Below are positions 58,385 to 64,000 of a stretch of DNA of 64,000 nt, piece after piece; positions within the stretch are counted from its first letter, which is position 1, and each line of letters opens with the position of its first letter. The notes under the pieces are model-generated. The model saw nothing but the letters and a program-made list of their open reading frames with translations. It was not told the DNA's origin and did no database searches. The stretch covers positions 1 through 64,000 of the forward strand of contig JACKAT010000004.1 in the NCBI GenBank assembly GCA_020634935.1. The letters run 5' to 3'. The DNA comes from Anaerolineales bacterium. GTDB lineage: Bacteria > Chloroflexota > Anaerolineae > 4572-78 > J111. Made by a program: the position numbers and the translations under genes.

Positions 58385-60547
58385 CTAGTGATTTCGCCTA
58401 AGAGTAGGGAAGTAGATTTTTTGACCATTGGTTAAAACCGGAACAGCGCCCTGGGCAGCAAAGCAGTTGGCGCAGGTGGCCCCATAATCCACGTTAGCGA
58501 TAGATCCATTGGTTGTCACGGCGAATGAGACTTCCGCCACTCCGCCATTAGCCGGAATAACCGGTACGTTCCAGATAACAAGGCCATTATTGACGGAATT
58601 ACCACCGCTAATATAGTTAGCGCCAGTGGGAATCCGATCCGTGACGGTTACGTTTAAGGCCGGTGAGGCGCCAATGTTCGTCACTTTGAGAACGTAGGTA
58701 ATCACCTCATCCGGCTCGGCATGCTCGGGGCCGGTTTTTGAAATCTGGAGAATGGGCCGCTCGGTCACTTCAACAGAGACCGTATCGGAAGCGGTTAAGC
58801 CGCCGGGGTCGGTGACGGTTAAAAGAAAACCAAGATTGCCGGGGCTGTTGGGGGCAGTAAAGGTGGGTTGAGCCGCTGTATTATCATTAAGGATTACCGA
58901 TAAACCGCTTTGTTGGCCCCATTGATAAACGAGCGCAGCTTGATCCGGATCGTAGCTGGAATAGCCATCCAGCGTTACGGTAGAACCGATAGGAACAACC
59001 AAGGGGGAACCGGCCTCGGCAATTGGATATTGTTCAACCCAAATAGGGCTGGTATAAGCCGGATATAACCAGCCATCATAGTAGACCTCAACATAGTAGT
59101 AATAGCCTAATGTGGCCGAAACCGACGGCGACCAGTAGTATGACGAACTGCTGGACATACTGGTTTGGGCTTTTAACTGGCCGTTTTCGTACAACTTTAA
59201 GCGCAGAGTCTTACCGCTAGGTGAGGGATCGTGAACGTGGACATTAAAATTGAGTTGGTTCGTATTCGGGACAGCCGACCCCATCCAGTAGCCGTTAGCC
59301 TGCATCACCACCGCTAAAACCAGATAGTCAGGTGAGGCAAAAAAGGTTCGTCGGGCCGCGAGCGCGTTAAACACCTCACCTCTGGTCAGACTGGGGGCGA
59401 CAATGCCCATTCTACGCCAACCCCAATCTTTGAAATGAGCGTCGGAGTTGCCGACGGACCCCAAATGCCAACCGTTGTTGAGACTGCGGAAAAATTCGGT
59501 GGGACTGCTCAATTCCTGTAAGACAATTTTGTGATCGAGCGCCGGGTAATAAGCAAAGTTATTAAAATTAAAGTCCGGGGGATTGTCAGCCGAGGGGTGA
59601 TTAAATTGAGCAATAACATGGGGTTGGCCAAGCAGCCAATTATAGAATTCGTCTTGGGTATCGTATAAAGGATCGTTGCGGTGGACAAAGGTGTCGGTAT
59701 TAAAAACGTTGAGGTGGCCTTTATAGCCGGTATATTCAAAGCCCCGGATTCCAATAAATTGGCCGTTTACGGTGACTGAGTCGGCAATATCCCGCAAACT
59801 AGTCCACTCGTCTTGGGTCAGCATAAATCCATGTTCGGTAAGGGCAAAAAATTCCAGGCCGCGGGCTCGGGCGGTTTGATAAGCTTCTAAGGGTGTTCCC
59901 CACCCATCGGAATAGAGCGAATGCGAATGCAGGTCGCCAAAGTAGATTCTCATATTACCAAAGGAAGGAATATCGGCGATAGAGGCCTCGTCGGCGAAGA
60001 GAGGCGCGCCGGTAGTAGTGGTAAATTTCCACAATATATCTTGTTCAAGCGGTATTCCCGCCAAATATTGAATACCCCGAGTCGCTCGGGCAGTGTAGGT
60101 ACTATTTGGCGCAAGTGGGACGGCCGGATAAAAAACGACGGTTCGGCTGCCGTCAATGTAAGCGACCGTGCCTTCGATGGGCCGGCCTGCTTGGGTCAGG
60201 TAAAAAGAGCGCTCGGTAACTGAGTCCGGCTCAACGGGGATAGGAAAAGCGATGGAAACCAAAGTGTAGGTAGGAACGCTGCTAGCGTTCGGAATGGGAT
60301 AGAGTTGCAGGCTCAAGGCCGGATCGGGCAGTTCGAGTGGCCGGTGGGTTAATTTGTCGAAAATCTCGCATGTCTCTCCTTGAGCCAGGCGGCAGCGCAA
60401 GGCGGAAGAGGGATCAAAAGATGAGTTAGAAGTGGGCGTTGGTGTAGGTTCAGTCGCAACAACAGGGTTAGCAGGATAAAGGAGGTGTAAAAAAAAGAGG
60501 GTCAAACAACCAAGTAATGTCAGCCCTACTAACGGTATTTTTTTCAT
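58385..60547 (-). CDS. Secreted PHP-domain metallohydrolase with Ig/DUF11 modules
   Basis: A 720-residue exported protein. A signal peptide (1-~30) and proline/threonine linker are followed by a Big_5-like Ig module (~85-175, TYTLVSIAFPIPVEPDSVTE, WKFTTTTG). Next is a PHP/CehA-like hydrolase domain (~195-420) with the metal motif YFGDLHSHSLYSDGWGTP, LTEHGFML, FNHPSADNP and NSDAHFKDWG. Then come a carbohydrate-binding-like strand region (~425-510), a PKD-like module (~515-605, DGYSSYDPDQAALVYQWGQQ) and a DUF11 module (~610-700). It ends IYFPTLRRNH, a tail type common in Chloroflexota exported proteins. CehA-type proteins are phosphoesterases or hydrolases; the substrate is unknown. It is separate from guaB by about 55 bases. 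Confidence 0.88.
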   Translation of the reverse strand: MKKIPLVGLTLLGCLTLFFLHLLYPANPVVATEPTPTPTSNSSFDPSSALRCRLAQGETCEIFDKLTHRPLELPDPALSLQLYPIPNASSVPTYTLVSIAFPIPVEPDSVTERSFYLTQAGRPIEGTVAYIDGSRTVVFYPAVPLAPNSTYTARATRGIQYLAGIPLEQDILWKFTTTTGAPLFADEASIADIPSFGNMRIYFGDLHSHSLYSDGWGTPLEAYQTARARGLEFFALTEHGFMLTQDEWTSLRDIADSVTVNGQFIGIRGFEYTGYKGHLNVFNTDTFVHRNDPLYDTQDEFYNWLLGQPHVIAQFNHPSADNPPDFNFNNFAYYPALDHKIVLQELSSPTEFFRSLNNGWHLGSVGNSDAHFKDWGWRRMGIVAPSLTRGEVFNALAARRTFFASPDYLVLAVVMQANGYWMGSAVPNTNQLNFNVHVHDPSPSGKTLRLKLYENGQLKAQTSMSSSSSYYWSPSVSATLGYYYYVEVYYDGWLYPAYTSPIWVEQYPIAEAGSPLVVPIGSTVTLDGYSSYDPDQAALVYQWGQQSGLSVILNDNTAAQPTFTAPNSPGNLGFLLTVTDPGGLTASDTVSVEVTERPILQISKTGPEHAEPDEVITYVLKVTNIGASPALNVTVTDRIPTGANYISGGNSVNNGLVIWNVPVIPANGGVAEVSFAVTTNGSIANVDYGATCANCFAAQGAVPVLTNGQKIYFPTLRRNH

Positions 60548-60567
60548 TTATTAAGAGTCCAGAGGTG

Positions 60568-61008
60568 TTAATCTATATAAATTGCATAGCTTTGCCTGAA
60601 ATCGAAATCTTCGGGCCATTTGGTGGCGTAATTGTATTTAGCCCCACGCAGATTGACTTCATCCAAATAAGCCTCGGTTAAGTTGGCATTTCTCAAATCA
60701 GCCATGGTTAGGTTGGCTCGAAACAGATCGGCTCCGCTGAGGTAGGTATAACGCAGATAAGCCATCCGCAAATTAGCCCGGACAAGATTGGCTTCGCTCA
60801 GGTTAGCCCGGCTAAAATTAGCAAAAGAGAGATCAGCCCCACTTAGAAAAGCGCCGGTTAAGTTGGCTTGTCTAAAATCTGCCTGAACTAAATTGGTTAA
60901 ACTCAGGTTTGCGCCGCTTAAGTTTTTGCTGCTGAAATCAAATCCTCCCCTGCCGCCAGCAGCAGCCTCAACCAAAGGCAACACATCGCTGTATGCAAAG
61001 ATTGTCAC
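60568..61008 (-). CDS. Pentapeptide repeat protein
   Basis: A 146-residue protein in which residues ~22-130 are about twenty consecutive A(N/D)L/F-x-x pentapeptides (ANLSLTNLVQADFRQANLTG and so on), predicted to fold as a right-handed four-sided beta helix. Some family members mimic DNA and bind gyrase; others are structural. No gyrase-protection evidence is available here. The start is GTG at 61008 with AAGGA upstream. It is followed at once by the exported PHP-domain gene on the same strand. Confidence 0.92.
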   Translation of the reverse strand: MTIFAYSDVLPLVEAAAGGRGGFDFSSKNLSGANLSLTNLVQADFRQANLTGAFLSGADLSFANFSRANLSEANLVRANLRMAYLRYTYLSGADLFRANLTMADLRNANLTEAYLDEVNLRGAKYNYATKWPEDFDFRQSYAIYID

Positions 61009-61185
61009 ACCCGTTATATTCCTTGGACGTAAAGCGGCTGGTCTTAACCTTGCCGCCAGGTTAGCCGTCCGGTCATACAGAGACCTGTTATTTCCCTAAT
61101 TATACCGAGGTCGGCCTAGCAATCAACCTCTCAGGTCAAAAATCAGTTATTCGCCATTGGGTGTATTCAAAATTGTTTTTGGTGC

Positions 61186-61226
61186 GGCTTTAGCCGGTTA
61201 ATAAGGATCTACGCCCGGCTAAAGCC
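61186..61226. repeat. 12-bp hairpin downstream of the Trm112-like gene
   Basis: GGCTTTAGCCGG (61186-61197) pairs perfectly with CCGGCTAAAGCC (61215-61226) around a 17-base loop. It lies 24 bases after the stop of the minus-strand Trm112-like gene and may end its transcript, though no T-tract follows directly. Confidence 0.75.
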
Positions 61227-61249
61227 TTGAATTTGGCTTAGAATATGTT

Positions 61250-61645
61250 CTACTTGCGTCTTGAGATGATCACGGCTACCAATAGAATGGCGGCCAGAGC
61301 AGCCACAAGGCCGGCGGCAATCAATTTTGGATTGGGGCCGGATGACTGGGCTGAAGCAAAAGATGGCGACGGCGCACTCATCGGAGCGGGTTCAACCAGC
61401 AAGCCAGGATCGGGCAGTTCATCAATGGGTGTATCCTTCCATTTTCGCCCTTCTTCGATTAACATTACCGGAATACCCTCTTTAATCGGATATTTGTAGC
61501 CGCTCTCCGGCGAGTAGAGCCATTGACCATTGCCGACTAACTGTAACCGACCCGGATCATCACCCGGCATGCGCGTCTCGCCACTAACACAGTAGGGACA
61601 ACGCAGGATTTCAAGTAACTCTGGGGAAATAGTATGGTCTGTCAT
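61250..61645 (-). CDS. Trm112-like zinc protein with C-terminal membrane anchor
   Basis: A 131-residue protein. Residues ~8-70 follow the Trm112/YcaR pattern (LLEILRCPYC, LQLVGNGQWLYSPESGYKYP, then EGIPVMLIEEGRKW). A proline/serine-rich linker and one membrane helix (~105-126, LIAAGLVAALAAILLVAVII) with RRK at the cytosolic end complete it. Trm112-type proteins activate methyltransferases or act as small zinc modules. An anchored version suggests a partner at the membrane. AGGAGG precedes the ATG. Only one cysteine pair is seen, so zinc binding may be incomplete. Confidence 0.85.
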   Translation of the reverse strand: MTDHTISPELLEILRCPYCVSGETRMPGDDPGRLQLVGNGQWLYSPESGYKYPIKEGIPVMLIEEGRKWKDTPIDELPDPGLLVEPAPMSAPSPSFASAQSSGPNPKLIAAGLVAALAAILLVAVIISRRK

Positions 61646-62218
61646 GAATTATAACCTCCTAAAGATATTGGCAAGAAGCTTAGCAAAATAGGTTTGTGTT
61701 GACATCAACCCATATTATAAACCACTCTGAATATTTGGCTAGAGTTAACAAACCGTGCTGAAAACACCGCTACTCAGAACATGGCTTCATTGCTAATCTA
61801 TTTAATTGGGAATAGGATATTATAGGCCAGCTTGTGACAAAATTCAATCTCATTTGACATATCACTTATACCGTGTATAGTGATGCTAGTAACTGAATAC
61901 TTTTTAGTACAAAATTGGTTTGTACGTATCTCTGAACCTGATCGTCTTCTAATCCCTTTCGCCTCATTGGTAGTTATTACCTTAGTAGAAACTAAAGAGT
62001 GTTTCAAGCGTAGATGAAAGCTATTTGGGAAGGCATTGATAGGTCAGTATGCAACTTTAGCCGCAAATGATAACGAATGTTTAAGTTTCGTTGATATTTG
62101 TGGCTTTTTTTATCAAAATCGTTCGCAAAATTTAAGCGAACCAACTTGATTCAGTAATGCGATCATCTTGCGCTTGTCGTCAAGAAAAGTTACTGAATAG
62201 AACTCACGGAGGGTTCAG
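61646..62218. other. Divergent AT-rich region before the RRM gene
   Basis: No gene is supported; the minus-strand frame at 61798-62007 lacks any family resemblance. It holds the promoter candidate at 61854-61881 and a long AT-rich leader (62000-62218) ending in GGAGGG before the RRM gene. Long leaders are common in cold-shock-type RNA-binding genes, but no conserved element was recognised. Confidence 0.55.
61854..61881 (+). promoter_or_regulatory. Sigma-70-type promoter candidate
   Basis: TTGACA (61854-61859) is followed after 16 bases by TATAGT (61876-61881), both close to consensus. The spacer contains an imperfect dyad, CACTTATAC/TGTATAGTG, that could be an operator. It would give the RRM gene a leader of about 330 bases. 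Confidence 0.55.
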
Positions 62219-62596
62219 ATGCAAGGTAGTAAACTGTACGTAGGGAATTTAAATTACACCGTTACCAACGACCAACTTGCCGAACTATTTGGCGCTTATG
62301 GCCAAGTCCGCAGCGTCAATATCATCGAGGGTAAAGGCTTTGGGTTTGTGGAAATGTCAAGCAGTGTTGAGGCTGAAAAGGCCAAAGACGCTTTGCACGA
62401 CACAGAATTTGCCGGACGTACCATGAAGGTCGATGAAGCTCGTCCCCCCAAAAGCCGCCCTCAAGACGGACGGTCAGGCGGTGGTGGCCGTCGGTCCTTC
62501 GGTGGTGGTGGTGGCGGCGGCGGCGGCGATCGCCGGCCACAGAATAAAGGCGGCAGCCGAGGCGGCGGCGGTGGCGGCCCGCGAAACCGTTATTAA
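62219..62596 (+). CDS. RRM RNA-binding protein with glycine-rich tail
   Basis: A 125-residue protein. Residues 3-~80 are one RNA recognition motif with RNP2 LYVGNL and RNP1 KGFGFVEM. Residues ~85-125 are an arginine/glycine-rich tail (GGGGRRSFGGG type). Bacterial RRM proteins of this build are induced by cold or other stress in cyanobacteria and are thought to act as RNA chaperones. GGAGGG lies before the ATG. An FKBP isomerase follows 22 bases later, so the two may form a folding/RNA-chaperone transcript. Confidence 0.95.
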   Translation: MQGSKLYVGNLNYTVTNDQLAELFGAYGQVRSVNIIEGKGFGFVEMSSSVEAEKAKDALHDTEFAGRTMKVDEARPPKSRPQDGRSGGGGRRSFGGGGGGGGGDRRPQNKGGSRGGGGGGPRNRY

Positions 62597-62618
62597 TTTT
62601 TAAGTGAAAGGCAGGAGA

Positions 62619-63047
62619 ATGACCCAAGCTCAACATGGTGACACGGTAAAAGTTCATTACACAGGCAAATTAGAAGACGGCTCTCAATTCGATACCTCGA
62701 CTACAGGCGAGCCACTGGAGTTTACGCTGGGCGATGGACAAATTATCCCCGGCTTTGAAAACGCCATTATCGGCATGGCGCCCGGTGATGCTAAGACAGT
62801 GACCATTCCCTCGCAAGAGGCTTATGGCGAACATCGGGACGACATGGTTATAGTCGTTAATAAGGCTCAATTTCCAAGCCACATTACCCCGGAAGTTGGC
62901 CAGCAGCTAGAGATGCGCCAGGCCAACAATCAGCCCCTCAGTGTCGTCATCACCGATATTTCCGGGGAAGATGTAACGCTAGATGCTAACCATCCGTTGG
63001 CCGGGAAGGATTTGGTGTTTGAGTTGGAGTTAGTAGCGATTGTTTAA
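62619..63047 (+). CDS. FKBP-type peptidyl-prolyl isomerase, SlyD-like
   Basis: A 142-residue cytosolic peptidyl-prolyl cis-trans isomerase. The FKBP part (DTVKVHYTGKLEDGSQFDTS, PLEFTLGDGQIIPGFENAI) is interrupted by an insert-in-flap domain (~75-125) as in SlyD, then closes with VFELELVAIV. There is no histidine-rich metal-binding tail, so it is the short SlyD type. The ATG at 62619 has AGGAG only one base away; an upstream GTG at 62604 would add five residues. A terminator follows. Confidence 0.93.
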   Translation: MTQAQHGDTVKVHYTGKLEDGSQFDTSTTGEPLEFTLGDGQIIPGFENAIIGMAPGDAKTVTIPSQEAYGEHRDDMVIVVNKAQFPSHITPEVGQQLEMRQANNQPLSVVITDISGEDVTLDANHPLAGKDLVFELELVAIV

Positions 63048-63117
63048 GTTGGCGATGAGTGATGGGGGGATGGCGCCCTAATCGCGCCGTTACCCTTGTA
63101 AACGAATGTCAGGCAGA

Positions 63118-63157
63118 AGACGCAAGACTTTTTGGAGCGAGTCCTGCGTCTTTTTTG
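63118..63157 (+). terminator. Rho-independent terminator after the FKBP gene
   Basis: AGACGCAAGAC (63118-63128) pairs with GTCCTGCGTCT (63141-63151) with one mismatch around a 12-base loop. TTTTTTG follows. It is about 70 bases past the FKBP stop. Confidence 0.85.
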
Positions 63158-63264
63158 TTGGCCGGCTGGGGTCACTATTGTACCCAAAACAACCTCTAAG
63201 TAATTTTCATAACTAACTTATGAGTTTGACATTAGTACACTGTAAATTAAGTGATTAAGCTTTT

Positions 63265-63338
63265 GTCATGGCGAGCGAAGCGAAGCCATCTCCTCCTCCG
63301 AACGCGGAGATGGCTTCGTCGTTCCGCCTCGCCATGAC
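63265..63338. repeat. Family G palindromic repeat, copy 2
   Basis: Ends GTCATGGCGAGCGAAGC/GCCTCGCCATGAC with an interior GCCATCTCC/GGAGATGGC pair. It is a relative of the element at 20542-20613. Confidence 0.85.
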
Positions 63339-63448
63339 CATAACCCCCAAAAACTTAATTTACGCTGTATTAGGATGAATAGACAAAATTTACAGGATTT
63401 TCAGGATAAAATAAGTAAAAATCATTAGGCGTTACGCAGTTCAAAAGA

Positions 63449-63527
63449 TGACAGTCACTTTGGGCCGAAAATGAACGTCCGCTTAAGCTCAAACAACGCT
63501 ATTTATCGCGTCTAAGTGACTGTCACC
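63449..63527. repeat. Family D palindrome, copy 3 (diverged)
   Basis: Ends GACAGTCACTT and AAGTGACTGTC, about 79 bp. It has the same plan as the copies at 26072 and 29454, but the interior is clearly diverged. Confidence 0.75.
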
Positions 63528-63684
63528 GGGTTCGATTCACCCAACTGCGTAAGTCCTATCCTTATTAGGATCGACTACTACCCAATAATGGCTCGACCAT
63601 TGGCCGTGGTTGCTTTGTAGCCAATCTTTTGTGGCCGGGGGAGACGTGGTATACTCGACGCAGCATCATTTCCGAGGGATGATT

Positions 63685-64000
63685 ATGACCCACATTTCTA
63701 TCGACTCCATTGAAATCTATCACTACCGGCTGCCGCTCGACCCGCCGTTTCACGCGTCGTGGGACCCGCAGCCGAGAACGAGCTTCGGCGCGACGCTGGT
63801 TCGGGTGCGGGCCGGGGATTACGAGGGCGTCGGGGCGGGAGACGCCATGTTGGGCCTGGCCGGCCACGAAAATCTCTTTATCGGGCGCGATCCGTTTGAG
63901 ATTGAGCGGCACGTGCGGGTCATTGATAATCTACAATTCCACTATGGCCGGATGTGGCCGCTGGAGGTGGCGTTGTGGGATTTGATGGGCCACATCAGTG
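63685..64000 (+). CDS. Mandelate racemase/muconate-lactonizing-type enzyme, partial
   Basis: The first 105 residues of an enolase-superfamily protein, cut by the window end. The N-terminal capping domain is recognisable: SIEIYHYRLPLDPPFHASWD, LVRVRAGDYEGVGAGDAM, GRDPFEIERHVRVIDN, and ALWDLMGHI leading into the barrel. Members abstract an alpha-proton of a carboxylate substrate in a metal-dependent step. The specific reaction cannot be told without the barrel residues. GAGGG 6 bases before the ATG at 63685 supports this start over the ATG at 63679. Confidence 0.85.
   Translation, partial: MTHISIDSIEIYHYRLPLDPPFHASWDPQPRTSFGATLVRVRAGDYEGVGAGDAMLGLAGHENLFIGRDPFEIERHVRVIDNLQFHYGRMWPLEVALWDLMGHIS

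Larger units (their letters stand above)
63048..63684. other. Gap with terminator and repeats
   Basis: No gene is seen. The gap holds the terminator at 63118-63157, a family G palindrome (63265-63338) lying inside an outer GTAAATTAAG/CTTAATTTAC pair, and a family D palindrome (63449-63527) lying inside an outer TTACGCAGTT/AACTGCGTAA pair. Confidence 0.75.

Noticed and set aside
61798..62007. 69-residue minus-strand frame
   Set aside because: It has no family resemblance and overlaps the likely promoter of the RRM gene.
63520..63545. tRNA T-arm-like GGGTTCGATTCACCC
   Set aside because: No acceptor, D or anticodon arms are nearby; it is the edge of a repeat.

Overview
The window looks like part of a chromosome from a Chloroflexota bacterium (Anaerolineae/Caldilineae-like). 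This is an inference from gene content: a SEDS protein fused to a penicillin-binding-type domain, large secreted DUF11/CARDB/ELWxxDG proteins, a Trm112-like protein with a membrane anchor, a bacterial RRM protein, and intergenic gaps packed with palindromic repeats. No rRNA, tRNA or CRISPR array was found.

Region 1 (493-17818, + strand) is a type VII (ESX/WXG100) secretion locus of unusual build. Four small WXG100-like proteins are followed by a zinc-ribbon/pseudokinase/membrane protein and then a 2916-residue EccC/EssC ATPase. That ATPase carries seven FtsK/SpoIIIE ATPase modules instead of the usual three. After it come a ubiquitin-like (YukD) plus FHA fusion protein, three WXG100 proteins with long variable tails, an EspG-like candidate chaperone and a small helical protein. 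Family-typical partners (EccB, EccD, EccE, mycosin, EsaA, EssA) are not seen. Palindromic repeats fill most gaps between these genes. This is the best candidate for an undescribed system in the window.

Region 2 (18236-23846) holds ATP-dependent PEP carboxykinase (minus strand, with a clear promoter and terminator), a GH13 alpha-glucosidase behind a leader made of stacked palindromic elements, and an unknown protein preceded by a 41-bp minisatellite. Region 3 (24272-36094) is accessory DNA. It has an orphan effector-associated-domain protein, a Dcm-Vsr-putative-endonuclease restriction cluster, toxin-antitoxin genes, an SHMT-like enzyme, gene remnants, and two copies of a non-autonomous element with 8-bp target duplications. 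One of those copies is nested inside another repeat.

Region 4 (36236-64000) is mostly housekeeping: the SEDS/pseudo-PBP fusion, MTA phosphorylase, an M42 peptidase, a hybrid kinase lacking its phospho-accepting histidine, a polyprenol-phosphate-type glycosyltransferase, and a radical SAM protein. Pyrimidine genes lie in two groups: pyrD-pyrK on the + strand and pyrC-pyrB on the - strand, behind guaB. The remainder is secreted ELWxxDG and PHP-domain proteins, a pentapeptide protein, a Trm112-like protein, an RRM protein, an FKBP isomerase and the start of an enolase-superfamily gene cut by the window edge. Three proteins in the window (2044-3141, 36236-38950, 41598-43577) keep an enzyme fold but have lost key catalytic residues.
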